In this document: piece after piece, positions 42,906 to 52,377 of the stretch | Numbering within the stretch: position 1 is the stretch's first letter | How the letters are laid out: each line of letters starts with the position of its first letter | Assembly (NCBI GenBank): GCA_020845495.1 | Contig: JADLFM010000165.1 | Span: forward strand, 171,804 to 235,803 | Source: Chloroflexota bacterium | GTDB lineage: Bacteria; Chloroflexota; UBA6077; JACCZL01 | Direction of reading: 5' to 3' | Length of the DNA: 64,000 nucleotides | Position numbers and translations under genes: made by a program | The notes under the pieces: model-generated | What the model was told of the DNA's origin: nothing | The model's input: only the letters and a program-made list of their open reading frames with translations | Databases searched by the model: none

Positions 42906-43838
42906 GTGTTCGCGAAACGGCTTCTTCGCCTGATCGTGGCCCCTAGCCTCCTGGCGAGCAGCCTGCCCGGCGCCCTGGCGAATAGCCCGCTGACCGCGGT
43001 GGGATACGGATTGCTCGCCGTCGTCGTAGCGACGATCTGGCTGGGCGCTGACGTGCGTCAACCGGCCACGTCGAGCGCGCCCCCGTTGACCGACGCGTCG
43101 AACATTAGGCCGATCACCCGTCAGCAGGCCATCGACGGCGTTCGGCAGTTCGCCGGTCAGCCCGATCTCGTTCTCGAAGGCGGGTTGTTAGGTGATCTGT
43201 CCGGCGCGCGCGGCATCCCGATCTTCTACCTCGAGTCGGCGGGCCCGGTGCGCGGTCAGGACTTCTTCAAGGTCGATGGCCGGACCGGCGAGATCATCGA
43301 GGCGACCTTCCGCAGCCGTGTTGCGCCGTTGCGGCGGGGGCCGGACCTGCCTATCGCCGAAGCTGAGCGCCGGGCCACCGCGTTCGCCCGCGAGCGCTTC
43401 TGGGGGTTCAGCCGACTTGCGCTGATCGATCGCTCGAGCCGGGCGTCGGAGACCGGGCTCGTTCACAGCTTCAAGTGGAGCCAGATCGCACCCTCGTCCG
43501 GCGCCGAACTGCCCGTTTCGGTATCGCTGGCCGTCTCGGGTATCAGCGGCGAGATCATCTGGTATCTGGCTCAGCGCGATCCGCTCACCATCGATCCGAA
43601 CCCGTCGATCCCACGCGAGCGAGCCGTGGAGATCGCGCAGGGGTGGCTCTCGACGCGCGATAGCCGCTGGGATACGACAGATCCCGCATCGACGCGGCTC
43701 CAGGTGCTCTACGACGATGACGATCGGCAGCGGCTCGTCTGGAGCGTCAACTTCCGCGCCGCCCAGGGCGGCACGCGGCCGAGCATCCGACTGCTGGTAG
43801 ATGGCGAGAGCGGCCAGATCCTCACGACAGGCGCCTGA
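42906..43838 (+). CDS. PepSY-domain protein
   Basis: 310 aa from GTG 42906 with AGGAGG directly before; ATG 42888 is an alternative. An N-terminal membrane helix (about residues 27-46) anchors it, and two PepSY-like domains follow (about residues 65-140 and 180-305), each closing with a DGRTGEIIEA or DGESGQILT turn, as in the family. PepSY modules are linked to protease inhibition in the envelope or cell-wall space. No metal-binding or catalytic motif is seen. Confidence 0.72.
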   Translation: MFAKRLLRLIVAPSLLASSLPGALANSPLTAVGYGLLAVVVATIWLGADVRQPATSSAPPLTDASNIRPITRQQAIDGVRQFAGQPDLVLEGGLLGDLSGARGIPIFYLESAGPVRGQDFFKVDGRTGEIIEATFRSRVAPLRRGPDLPIAEAERRATAFARERFWGFSRLALIDRSSRASETGLVHSFKWSQIAPSSGAELPVSVSLAVSGISGEIIWYLAQRDPLTIDPNPSIPRERAVEIAQGWLSTRDSRWDTTDPASTRLQVLYDDDDRQRLVWSVNFRAAQGGTRPSIRLLVDGESGQILTTGA

Positions 43839-43882
43839 AGCTCCCGCACCTGCTCGGTGGCTAGCCGCTCCGTACGTGGCCG

Positions 43883-44206
43883 CTATGCGAGCCGCTGCTG
43901 ACGTCGGCGCCGCGCCCGGTTTCGGCGCACCCGCCGATACTCCTCTACCTGGGCGGTGGGGAGGAAGTGCATCCGCCCGAGCCGCTGCGACCGTAACCGG
44001 CCTCGCTCGATCAGCGAGCGGACGCTGCGCGGCTGAAGCCCAAGTTGATCCGCTGCCGCTCGAACCGAGAGGTAACCCGGTGCGCCGACCGCCCGGCGCG
44101 GGCTACGCCGAGTGGTGCGCCGCGCCAGAAGCTGAAGTGGAGCCGCCGTGTCGCTCTCGGGGGCCGTGGGTATGGTGTCCGGGGGTAGTAGTGCTAGCTG
44201 ATTCAT
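43883..44206 (-). CDS. excisionase-like helix-turn-helix DNA-binding protein
   Basis: 107 aa from ATG 44206. The core is GYLSVRAAADQLGLQPRSVRSLIERGRLRSQRLGRMHFLPTAQVEEYRRVRR (residues 44-95), a MerR/excisionase-type winged helix with the (L/I)xxGxL pattern. The tail is Arg-rich. Genes like this also occur as solo regulators outside phages, and no integrase or att site was found nearby. A good -10 box lies upstream at 44306-44311. Confidence 0.75.
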   Translation of the reverse strand: MNQLALLPPDTIPTAPESDTAAPLQLLARRTTRRSPRRAVGAPGYLSVRAAADQLGLQPRSVRSLIERGRLRSQRLGRMHFLPTAQVEEYRRVRRNRARRRRQQRLA

Positions 44207-44770
44207 CTGGCCTCCCGTCGTGCGCGTCACTGCGCCAACCTGTCTGCCGAACGCCCGACTGCCATGTTCGCGCCGGGCCAGTTCCTTGCGTCCAAAGTCC
44301 TCACAATTATACCGTATTCGGGCGCATTTTGGGGACGACCGGAGGGGGCCTGACCAGGAGGGGATGGCACCCTTCAGGCCGATGGGACGCGTGCGACGAC
44401 TCGGCGTGGTCACCGTAAGGGTGGTTGGCCCCGGCGTCGGCATACTGCGTGATGCGGATGATGCGGCCACCCGGCGGCGATGCACGGGGTCACCGGCTCC
44501 GGCGGGTGACACGGTAGGGAACCGTTTGTGCGATGGCGGCGTCTCTAGGCAAGACACTCCGCCGATGCTCTGCTCGCCGGGCGCCGACACCAACTTACCT
44601 GAACGTGCGCTTGACCCACGATGCCGATGGTGTGTCCACGGCCGGGCAGCCGCGCGTCGATGTTCCCACCCTTGTATCCCCCTGGTGAGCGGGAGCGCCG
44701 GCGCCCACAACAGGCACCCCCTTCCCTCGAACATCTGTCAGGAGACGTCACTAGCTCAGGAGGTTCGACC
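44207..44770. other. divergent intergenic region with structured DNA
   Basis: 564 bp between the excisionase-like gene and the SIMPL gene. It holds the TATAAT box of the - strand gene near 44306. From about 44450 to 44530 there are short GC-rich stem-loop possibilities, including GTCACC/GGTGAC at about 44489-44511 and ACGGT/ACCGT around 44512-44526. It could be a leader RNA of the SIMPL gene, but no known RNA family fits. Confidence 0.4.
44306..44311 (-). promoter_or_regulatory. -10 box of the excisionase-like gene
   Basis: On the - strand the sequence reads TATAAT exactly, at 44311 down to 44306, about 100 bp before the start codon. The -35 position is weak (A-rich only). The stretch is strikingly A/T-rich against the local GC level. 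Confidence 0.5.
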
Positions 44771-45493
44771 GTGCGACCGATCGCGATACTCAGTGGATCA
44801 CTCATGCTCGCCGCGCTGCTGGCGACCGCCACTCTCCACGCCGGACCGGCGTTGGCCCAGCAAACGACGGATACGGGGCGGGCCACCGTTAGCGTCGTCG
44901 GCGACGGCCGCCTGATGGTCCAGCCGGACACCGCGAACGTCACGTTCACCGTCGAGAGCACCGCTCAGACACTGCAAGATGCGCAGAATGACGCCTCGAC
45001 CCGGATGCAGGCCGTCATCAACGCGCTCGTCGCACAGGGCATCGCAAAAGAGGACATCCGCACGAGCCGTGTCGGTATCACCCCCATCTACGACCAGAAG
45101 GACAGCACGATCCTGCGCGGCTACCGCGCCACCAACTCGGTGCAGGTGACGATGCACGACCTCGACCGCGTCGGTACGGTGGTCGACGCAGCGACGGCGG
45201 CCGGCGCGAATCGTGTCGACGGGATCTCGTTCTCGATTGCCGACCTGACGCCGCCGAAGGATCAGGCCCGTACGCTCGCGATGACCAACGCCCGTGCCAA
45301 GGCCGACCAGCTCGCGAGCCTGGTGGGCATGCGGATCAGCGGGGTGAAGTCGATCGTTGAGTCCGACGCTTCGGCCACGCCGGTCCGTGCACCTGCGCCG
45401 ACCGCTGCTGCGGCTCGCGACTTCTCCACGCCCGTCGAGCCAGGACAGCAGGAAGTTCGCACCCAGGTCACCGTCGTCTACTTCATGGAGTAG
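44771..45493 (+). CDS. SIMPL-domain (DUF541) secreted protein
   Basis: 240 aa from a GTG with AGGAGG 7 bp before. A signal peptide ends near ALAQQ (about residue 30). The SIMPL domain follows: ATVSVVGDGRLMVQPDTANVTFTVESTAQTLQDAQNDASTRMQAVINALVAQGIAKEDIRTSRV, then a second half with LTPPKDQARTLAMTNARAKADQLASLVGM. This matches the oxidative-stress-linked BP26/YggE family, localised outside the inner membrane. Function is not well defined. Confidence 0.9.
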   Translation: MRPIAILSGSLMLAALLATATLHAGPALAQQTTDTGRATVSVVGDGRLMVQPDTANVTFTVESTAQTLQDAQNDASTRMQAVINALVAQGIAKEDIRTSRVGITPIYDQKDSTILRGYRATNSVQVTMHDLDRVGTVVDAATAAGANRVDGISFSIADLTPPKDQARTLAMTNARAKADQLASLVGMRISGVKSIVESDASATPVRAPAPTAAAARDFSTPVEPGQQEVRTQVTVVYFME

Positions 45494-45523
45494 CGCTAGC
45501 GCGCGTATCCCACCAAGATACCT

Positions 45524-45580
45524 CCTCACCCCCCCGCCTCCTCTCCCGCGCATGGGAGAGGGGACCGGGGGTGCGGGGTG
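45524..45580. repeat. REP-like palindromic repeat between convergent genes (copy A)
   Basis: The element starts CCTCACCCCCCC and has an inner 8-bp stem CCTCTCCC/GGGAGAGG (45540-45547 with 45554-45561). Its layout is the same as the element inside the helicase gene at 57439-57493. It sits between the convergent SIMPL and chromate-transporter genes, where it may stop transcripts. Confidence 0.7.
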
Positions 45581-45582
45581 TT

Positions 45583-46941
45583 CTAGCGGAGCAGGATGGC
45601 TCCGCCGAGTGCCGTCAGCACCACCACGACCCATGGCGGCAGGTGCCAGAGGACGAGCAGTGCGAACGCTGCTAGCCCGAGCGCGACATCGAGCGGGGCC
45701 ACGATCGCGCTGGTCCAGACCGGGTCGTAGAGCGCCGCGAGCAGTAGTCCGACGACGCCAGCGTTGACGCCTCGCAGGACGGCCTGGGCGCCCGGACGGC
45801 CGCGCAAGATCTCCCAGAACGGGAGCGCGCCGAGCACCAGCAAGAAAGATGGCAGGTAGATCGCGATCAGGGCAATCGCCGCGCCCAGCCAGGGGGATGG
45901 CAACGCGTCGTTCAGGGCTCCCAGATACGATGAGAACGAAAACAGGGGTCCGGGCACGGCCTGGGCCGCGCCGTAGCCGGCCAGGAACTGCTCGTTCGTG
46001 ACCCAGCCGGGCGGCACCACCTCGGCCTGAAGGAGCGGCAGTACCACGTGGCCGCCGCCGAACACCAGCGAGCCCGAACGATAGAAGGCATCGAACAGGG
46101 CGAGGGTGCGATCTGGCACCACCTGACGCGCCAGCGGTAACGCAACGAGCAGCGCGAAAAAGGCGATCCAGCAGCCGATAGCCAGTGTCTGCGAGATCGG
46201 AACCCGCAGAATGACCTGACCGCGGGCGGCGCGCCCGCGCGACGTTGCCGGTGGCGGTGCGGGAACAGGCGGCGTCGGCAGGAGCAGCCAGCCGACGAGG
46301 CCGGCCAGGCCGATCACGCCGATCTGCCCGAGTGCGATCGGTAACCCGAGCAGCGGCCACGCCAGCACGACGATAGCGGCGACGACGGCGAGCGTCGCCC
46401 GCTCTCGGTCGGGACAGAGGTTGCGAGCCATGCCCCAGACCGCCTGAGCCACGACGGCTACTGCCACGATCTTCAGACCGTGCAGCCAGCCGCCCCCGGT
46501 GTTCCCCACGAGCCCAACGCCGAGCGCGAACAGGGTCATCAGCACCGCCGACGGCAGGGTGAATCCGACCCAGGCCATCAATCCCCCCAGCAGGCCCGCG
46601 CGCAGCGTCCCCAGCGCGATGCCGGTCTGGCTGCTGGCCGGGCCAGGCAGGAACTGGCAGAGTGCGACCAGATCGGCGTAGGTTGCCTCGTCGACCCAGC
46701 GGCGGCGCGCGACCACTTCGGCGCGGAAGTAGCCGAGATGGGCGACTGGCCCGCCGAACGAGGTCAGCCCGAGCCGCCCGAAGACGGCCAGCACTTCGAG
46801 CGGTGAGCCAACGGTGGCGCCCGCTGCCGGCGCTTGCGCCGACTCGATCGTGCTTGCCGGCGATAGTGGCTCCGCCTCGACCGCCAGTGCGCCTGCCGTC
46901 ATCTGTACGCCGCGCCGTCGTCTGCCACCCGATCTCGCCAT
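45583..46941 (-). CDS. chrA: chromate transporter, two-domain ChrA
   Basis: 452 aa from ATG 46941 (GAGGCGAG upstream); an inner ATG at 46902 is possible. It is the long form with two homologous CHR domains: the first with LTSFGGPVAHLGYFR near residue 53, the second with SLVFGGGHVVLPLLQAEVV near residue 275. LCQFLPGPASSQTGIALG and YGAAQAVPGPLFSFSSYLG are the paired motif blocks of the two halves. About ten or more membrane helices are expected. The role is chromate/sulfate export or transport. Confidence 0.92.
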   Translation of the reverse strand: MARSGGRRRRGVQMTAGALAVEAEPLSPASTIESAQAPAAGATVGSPLEVLAVFGRLGLTSFGGPVAHLGYFRAEVVARRRWVDEATYADLVALCQFLPGPASSQTGIALGTLRAGLLGGLMAWVGFTLPSAVLMTLFALGVGLVGNTGGGWLHGLKIVAVAVVAQAVWGMARNLCPDRERATLAVVAAIVVLAWPLLGLPIALGQIGVIGLAGLVGWLLLPTPPVPAPPPATSRGRAARGQVILRVPISQTLAIGCWIAFFALLVALPLARQVVPDRTLALFDAFYRSGSLVFGGGHVVLPLLQAEVVPPGWVTNEQFLAGYGAAQAVPGPLFSFSSYLGALNDALPSPWLGAAIALIAIYLPSFLLVLGALPFWEILRGRPGAQAVLRGVNAGVVGLLLAALYDPVWTSAIVAPLDVALGLAAFALLVLWHLPPWVVVVLTALGGAILLR

Positions 46942-47239
46942 CACGCTCGCCTCGATTCTCAGCGTCGACCGATTGTCCACCGGAGCGGCCAGCCCCGTCG
47001 ACCCCGGCGTGCCCACCACCGTTCGAAGTCGGCCACCACCGTTGTCAGCCGCCACCGTTCGAAGTCGAACAACGGCCCGTCACGACGGCCTGTCGAGACA
47101 CCCGCCGTTCGCCCGTGGCACGAACCTTGCCACGGCCCTCGCCACACTCCCTCCGAGCGAACCACCCTGGCCGCCCAACCACTCGCCGCCCACCTGCGCC
47201 ACTCGCCGATATGTTTGACAGAGCGGTAGCAAGATTCTA

Positions 47240-47253
47240 GATTATCGATAATC
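47240..47253. promoter_or_regulatory. perfect 14-bp palindrome upstream of the cyclase gene
   Basis: GATTATCGATAATC is its own reverse complement. It is 31 bp before the start at 47284, in an A/T-rich patch. Position and symmetry suggest an operator for a dimeric regulator, possibly the GntR-type protein encoded at the operon's end. Confidence 0.6.
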
Positions 47254-47283
47254 ATATGCTTGCGATGAGGAGGGGCAGCGACG

Positions 47284-48186
47284 ATGCGCATGGATGCCAT
47301 CCCCCGCGACCAGATGGGGCCGATTCGCGATTTGCCGGCCAGCCAGCGTGTGCGCGCGGCGGCGCTCGTCACCCGGGGGGTGATCTACGACCTTGCGGCG
47401 GCTCGGTTCCCCGGCATGCCGCTCTTCCCTGGCCATCCGCCGCTCTCGGTCCTGGGCTACCGCACGCCGTCCGGGATCCGGAACGTCGGCGATCGACCCT
47501 GGGGCCCTGGCAACGAGGTCGGGCTCGGCTACATGAGCGAGGTCATCTCCGGGACCGCCCATACTGGCGCCCACATCGACGCGCTGGCGCACATCACGAT
47601 CGGTGAGAACGACCGCTGGTACGGCGGCTTCAACGCGCGCGAGCATCTCGGCGACTTTGGCCCGCTCAAGGCCGACGTGACGACGATCCCGCCGATCTTC
47701 ACCCGTGGCGTCCTGCTCGACGTGGCCGGCCACCGGGGCATGCGCTGCCTGCCGAAGGGCGAGCCGGTCGGCGCCGCCGAGTTGCAGGCAGTGGCCCGCG
47801 CGCAGGGTGTCGAGGTCCAGCAGTGGGACGTGGTGGTTATTCGGACGGGCTACGGCGCGCTCTGGCCCGACCCTGAGGCGATGGCCGCCCATCGCGGTCC
47901 AGGGCCGGACCTGAGCGCCGCCCACTGGCTGACCGAGTGCGGCGTCGTCGCGACCGGCTCGGATACCGAGACCTATGAAGTCCAACCGGCGCCCGACCAC
48001 GGCCACCCGCGCAACCCGCAACCGGTCCACGCGCACCTGCTGATCGAGCACGGCATCTACATCATGGAGAGCCTGGACCTGGAGACGATCGCCGAGGACC
48101 GCATCTACGAATTCCTGTTCGTAGGGCTCCCCACGAAGATCCGAGGCGCGACTGGCTCGATGTTGGATCCGGCCGCCGTCATCTGA
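47284..48186 (+). CDS. cyclase-family amidohydrolase (kynurenine formamidase-like)
   Basis: 300 aa. The metal-binding motif HTGAHIDALAH (about residues 93-103, HxGxHxD) is intact, with the family C-terminal part NPQPVHAHLLIEHGIYIMESLDLETI containing a His and Glu close to the metal site. Family members hydrolyse formamides or cyclise acyl groups. Followed by CoxM/S/L-type genes, it may take the product of the hydroxylase. AGGAGGGG precedes the ATG. Confidence 0.85.
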   Translation: MRMDAIPRDQMGPIRDLPASQRVRAAALVTRGVIYDLAAARFPGMPLFPGHPPLSVLGYRTPSGIRNVGDRPWGPGNEVGLGYMSEVISGTAHTGAHIDALAHITIGENDRWYGGFNAREHLGDFGPLKADVTTIPPIFTRGVLLDVAGHRGMRCLPKGEPVGAAELQAVARAQGVEVQQWDVVVIRTGYGALWPDPEAMAAHRGPGPDLSAAHWLTECGVVATGSDTETYEVQPAPDHGHPRNPQPVHAHLLIEHGIYIMESLDLETIAEDRIYEFLFVGLPTKIRGATGSMLDPAAVI

Positions 48187-48375
48187 TGCGGCGCACCCGC
48201 TCGTGGAGCGCGCTCGGCGCACTCGCCGTGCCAGTTTTGCATCGTCTGCTCAGATCGAACGGACCGTTCGTTTCCGCGACGGCCAGCATCGAACCGCTCG
48301 TCATCGTCTGCCGCGCCTCGCCGGCGCACCTCGCCGACGCGCTTCTGCGCCCGCGTCACAGAGAGGAGAGTTACC

Positions 48376-49254
48376 GTGAAGCCGCCGAGCTTTGACTACT
48401 ACGCCCCTCGGACGGTGGACGAAGCGCTCGCCCGCCTGTCGGAGCACGGCGACGCCGCCAAGGTGCTCGCCGGCGGCCAGAGTCTGGTGCCGCTGCTGAA
48501 CTTCCGGCTTGCCTCGCCCGAGGTGCTGGTCGACGTCAACCGGGTCGGCGGGCTGTCTGATATCGCGGCCTGGGATGGCGGCCTGACCATCGGGGCGATG
48601 GCTCGTCAGAGCGCCCTCGAACACTCCGGCCTGGCTGCCACGCGCTTGCCGCTGCTCGTCGAGGCGGCCCGGTTAGTCGGTCACCCGACGGTCCGCCATC
48701 GTGGTACTGTGGGAGGCAGCCTCGCCCACGCCGATCCGGCCGCCGAGCTTCCGGCGGCGATGCTGGCGCTCGACGCGTTGCTCGTCGCGCGGAGCGTGCG
48801 GGGCGAACGAACGATCCCGGCCGCTGCGTTCTTCGCCGGATACCTGACCACGGCGCTCGCGCCGGATGAGTTGCTGACTGAGATCCGGGTGCCCGGCGTC
48901 CCCGACGGGACCGGCACGGCCTTCGTCGAGTTGTCACGCCGCGAGGGCGACTTCGCCATCTGCGGAGCGGCCGCGCTCGTCACCCTGGACAGGCAGGGAC
49001 GGTGCAGCCGGGCCCGTGTCACGCTCTGCGGTGTCGGAGATGGCCCGGTTCGGGCGCAGGCGGTCGAGGGGACGCTCCAGGGCGAGACGCCGCGCGGCGC
49101 CGTGCTCGAAGCGGCCGCGCGGCGAGTCGTGGATGCCATCGACCCGCCCTCGGATGTCCACGGATCGGCAGCCTATCGACGCAAGATGGCAGTGGTCATG
49201 ACGCGGCGTGCGCTGGCGCTCGCTGCCGAGCGTGCAGGAGGGAACGGGCAATGA
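48376..49254 (+). CDS. FAD-binding subunit of a xanthine-dehydrogenase-family hydroxylase
   Basis: 292 aa from a GTG with GAGAGGAGAG upstream. CoxM/XdhB-type: N-terminal FDYYAPRTVDEALARLSEHGDAAKVLAGGQSLVPLLNFRL, then HPTVRHRGTVGGSLAHADPAAELPAAMLALDA, the FAD-contact region. It passes electrons from the iron-sulfur subunit to an acceptor. It overlaps the next gene by 4 bp, in the order FAD, FeS, Mo. Confidence 0.93.
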   Translation: MKPPSFDYYAPRTVDEALARLSEHGDAAKVLAGGQSLVPLLNFRLASPEVLVDVNRVGGLSDIAAWDGGLTIGAMARQSALEHSGLAATRLPLLVEAARLVGHPTVRHRGTVGGSLAHADPAAELPAAMLALDALLVARSVRGERTIPAAAFFAGYLTTALAPDELLTEIRVPGVPDGTGTAFVELSRREGDFAICGAAALVTLDRQGRCSRARVTLCGVGDGPVRAQAVEGTLQGETPRGAVLEAAARRVVDAIDPPSDVHGSAAYRRKMAVVMTRRALALAAERAGGNGQ

Positions 49255-49808
49255 GCCAGCAGGCGACAAGTCAGGCGACGGCGCGACAGAAAGTGTACGT
49301 TCGGGTCGTCGTCAACGGAATCGAGCACGAAGCGCTGGTCGAGCCGCGCCGGCTGCTCTCCGACTTCCTGCGCGACGATCTGGCGTTGACCGGTACGCAC
49401 GTCGGCTGCGAGCACGGGGTCTGCGGCGCCTGCACCGTCCTGCTCGACGGTGAGACGGTGCGCTCCTGCCTCACCTTCGCGGTACAGGCTGATGGGCGTT
49501 CGGTGATGACGGTCGAGGCGCTCGCCGCACCGGATGGCACGCTGCACCCGATCCAGCAGGCGTTCTGGGAGGAGCACGGGCTTCAGTGCGGCTTCTGCAC
49601 GCCAGGCTTCCTGATGACGACCTTCGAACTGCTCCAGACGAACGCAGCGCCGACCGACGAGGAGGTCCGCGACGCGATCTCCGGCAACCTCTGTCGGTGC
49701 ACCGGCTACCAGAACATCGTGCGAGCCGTACAGTCGGCGGCGTCGAAGATGCAGGCCGCCGCCGGCACGCCGGCCGCACCCCCGGCGATTCGCGGCGCGG
49801 CATCCTGA
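49251..49808 (+). CDS. [2Fe-2S] subunit of the hydroxylase
   Basis: 185 aa; the ATG overlaps the FAD gene's stop. Both clusters are complete: plant-type C53, C58, C61, C73 (GCEHGVCGACTV and the later SCL) and the helical cluster C113, C116, C148, C150 (QCGFCTPGF, LCRCTGYQN). The C-terminal 25 residues are an Ala-rich tail. It shuttles electrons between the Mo subunit and the FAD subunit. Confidence 0.95.
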   Translation: MSQQATSQATARQKVYVRVVVNGIEHEALVEPRRLLSDFLRDDLALTGTHVGCEHGVCGACTVLLDGETVRSCLTFAVQADGRSVMTVEALAAPDGTLHPIQQAFWEEHGLQCGFCTPGFLMTTFELLQTNAAPTDEEVRDAISGNLCRCTGYQNIVRAVQSAASKMQAAAGTPAAPPAIRGAAS

Positions 49809-49828
49809 GGCTCGAGGGAGGCTTCCTG

Positions 49829-52258
49829 ATGGCACACGACCTGAAGACCGCCCCCGACCGCACCTGGGTTGGGAAGAGCGTCAAGCGCCGCGAAGACCCG
49901 AAGATCCTGGCCGGTCGCGGTACCTACGTCGACGACGTGAGCCTGCCAGGTATGCTCTACGCCGCCGTACTCCGCAGCCCGCACGCCCACGCCCGCATCA
50001 CCCGGATCGACACGAGTGAGGCGTTGAAAGTGCCCGGCGTGGTCGCCGTCCTGACCGGCCAGGATGCTGCCCGGTACGTCGATCCGATGGCCGCGTTCTG
50101 CGCCGAGCCGGTGCCCCAACACGCCATCGCCGTTGAGAAGGTCCGCTTCGTCGGCGAGGCCGTCGCGGCCGTCGCGGCGACGAGCCGGTACGCGGCCGAG
50201 GACGCCTGCCAGCGGATCGAGGTCGAGTACGACGAGCTGCCACCCCTCAGCGACCCGTTCGCGGCGATGCAGCCAGGTGCGCCGAAGCTGCACGACACGC
50301 TGGACAGCAATATCGTCTTCGAGCGAACGCTCAGCTTCGGCGACGTGGAGGGCGACTTCGCGCGGGCCGACCGGGTCATCTCGCGGCGGCTCCGCTGGCA
50401 CCGCATGAGCGCCCAGCCGATTGAGACGGCCGGGGCGGTCGCCAGCTACGACCCGTTCACCGGCCAGATGACGGTCTGGTCGAACACCAACATGTACTCG
50501 TACATCCCCTGGGCGTTCGCCCAGATGCTGTGGATACCGAATAACCGCCTGAAGATCGTGCCCTGTCTGGTGGGCGGCAGCTTCGGCAGCAAGCACGTGC
50601 TGAGCAAATGCTTCATCGTCGCCGGGGCGCTGAGCAAGGCGACCGGCCGCCCGGTCAAGTTCATGGAAGACCGGGTCGACAACCTGGCCGCCAACGACAA
50701 CGTCGGGCCGGATCGCTTCTACGACGCCGAGCTTGCCGTCACGAACGACGGCGAGATGCTGAGCCTGCGGCTCCAGATCGTCGACGACTACGGCGCCTAC
50801 TTCCAGTTCGCCGCCGGTCAGCACGGCAACGCGCTGTCTCAGCCAACCGGCCCCTACCGGATCAAGAGCCTGGAGTACGGCATCAAGGCCGTGCTGACCA
50901 ACAAGGTGCAGCAGGGGTTCTTCCGAGGCGCTGGCGCCGATCCCGGCAACTTCGCCATCGAGCGGCTCGTGGACGCGGCGGCCGACGACTTGGGAATCGA
51001 CCGGGTCGAGCTTCGGCGCAAGAACTTCATCCGCCCAGAGGAGTTCCCATACAAGATCCCGACTGGCAACGTCTACGATAGCGGCAATTACGAGGGCGTG
51101 CTCGATAAGGCGCTTGCCAGCGCCCGCCTCGACGAGTGGCGCGTGAAGCAAGAGCAGTTGCGCCAGGAGGGCCGTTACCTTGGGATCGGGCTGGCAAGCT
51201 GCCAGGAGCGCAGCGCCTACAGCGCCACCGAGTGGTGGTTCTGGTACGACAAGCCGCCGTTCCCGCTCACCACCACCCCCGAGAGCGTCAAGATTAGCTT
51301 CGATGCCTTCGGCAATGTCGTCGCCACGCTTGGCTGCCCATTCTGGGGCAACAGCCCCGGCACGGTCGTGGCTCAGGTGATTGCCGAAGAGTTCGGGATC
51401 GATCCGGATCAGATCGTCATCGACTATGCCGACTCGCAGGGAGGTGCGCTGTCGGCCGGGCCGGGCGGGAGCCGTCTGACGGTCATGCTCTCTGGCGCGA
51501 CGCACGGCGCGTCGGGCCGGCTCAAGGAAAAGATGGCGAAGATCGCCGCGCACCTCCTGGAAGCAGATGCCTCGGACATCGAGTTCGCCGAGGGGAAGCT
51601 CGCGGTGCGCGGCGCGCCGGACAAAGCATTGTCGATCGGGGATGTGGCGCTCAAAGCGCACATGTTCAAGCTCGACCTGCCCACGGATGTCGAGAGCGGC
51701 CTCTCCGCGACCTATACCTACGACCATCCGTTCGCGCAGAAGCCATCCGACGACCGCAAAGACCTGGGCGCCTTCTACCCGATCGTCTCCCATGCCTGTC
51801 ATATCCCGATCGTAGAGGTCGATCCGGAGACGGGTCAGGTGTCGATCCTGGAGTACGTCGTCGTCAGCGACTGCGGGACGGTGATGAACCCGCGCCTGCT
51901 CGAAGGGCAGATTGTGGGCGGTGTCGCGCAGGGTATTGGCGCGGCGCTGTTGGAGCAGTACGTCTACGACGAGAACGGCCAGTTGGCGACGTCGTCGTTC
52001 ATGGACTACTTGCTGCCGACCTCGCACGACGTGCCGGCGATTCGCGTGACCCACCAGGAGACACCCTCACCGTATACCGAGTTTGGCGTGAAGGGAGGCG
52101 GCGAAGGTGGCCGAATGGTCGCCCCGATCGCCATGGCGAGCGCCGTCGAGGACGCACTGCGGCCGCTCGGCGTGCGTATCGACGAGCTCCCGATGACCCC
52201 CGAGCGCATCGTCGACTGGATCGAGCGGGCGAGCCAGCCGGCCAGCCAGCAACCGTAG
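49829..52258 (+). CDS. molybdopterin-binding large subunit of the hydroxylase
   Basis: 809 aa, CoxL/XdhC-like size. N-terminal KRREDPKILAGRGTYVDDVSLPGMLYAAVLRSPHAHARI is typical. The Mo-site loop at the CoxL form-I AYRCSFR position reads GFFRGAGADPGNFAIE, so it is not a form-I CO dehydrogenase. The catalytic Glu is in KGGGEGGRMVAP near the C-terminus. It hydroxylates an aldehyde, N-heterocycle or related substrate; the cyclase neighbour and GntR gene favour a catabolic role. The substrate is unknown. Confidence 0.92.
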   Translation: MAHDLKTAPDRTWVGKSVKRREDPKILAGRGTYVDDVSLPGMLYAAVLRSPHAHARITRIDTSEALKVPGVVAVLTGQDAARYVDPMAAFCAEPVPQHAIAVEKVRFVGEAVAAVAATSRYAAEDACQRIEVEYDELPPLSDPFAAMQPGAPKLHDTLDSNIVFERTLSFGDVEGDFARADRVISRRLRWHRMSAQPIETAGAVASYDPFTGQMTVWSNTNMYSYIPWAFAQMLWIPNNRLKIVPCLVGGSFGSKHVLSKCFIVAGALSKATGRPVKFMEDRVDNLAANDNVGPDRFYDAELAVTNDGEMLSLRLQIVDDYGAYFQFAAGQHGNALSQPTGPYRIKSLEYGIKAVLTNKVQQGFFRGAGADPGNFAIERLVDAAADDLGIDRVELRRKNFIRPEEFPYKIPTGNVYDSGNYEGVLDKALASARLDEWRVKQEQLRQEGRYLGIGLASCQERSAYSATEWWFWYDKPPFPLTTTPESVKISFDAFGNVVATLGCPFWGNSPGTVVAQVIAEEFGIDPDQIVIDYADSQGGALSAGPGGSRLTVMLSGATHGASGRLKEKMAKIAAHLLEADASDIEFAEGKLAVRGAPDKALSIGDVALKAHMFKLDLPTDVESGLSATYTYDHPFAQKPSDDRKDLGAFYPIVSHACHIPIVEVDPETGQVSILEYVVVSDCGTVMNPRLLEGQIVGGVAQGIGAALLEQYVYDENGQLATSSFMDYLLPTSHDVPAIRVTHQETPSPYTEFGVKGGGEGGRMVAPIAMASAVEDALRPLGVRIDELPMTPERIVDWIERASQPASQQP

Positions 52259-52377
52259 GCGCGTGCACTAGGATCGGGCAGGCCTTGCCTCGCCCGATCC
52301 CCCATCACGCACACTACACCCACCACACGGACTATCGACCGGTGACGGACAGACATGGCGAGGACGCGAGGGCAGGC

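Noticed and set aside
43883..44206. Excisionase gene as sign of a prophage or integrative element
   Set aside because: No integrase, phage gene, tRNA or direct repeat pair is nearby, and such HTH proteins also occur alone.
44450..44540. A c-di-AMP (ydaO-type) riboswitch
   Set aside because: Two short blocks resemble the conserved elements, but the intervening hairpin and pairing partners are missing.
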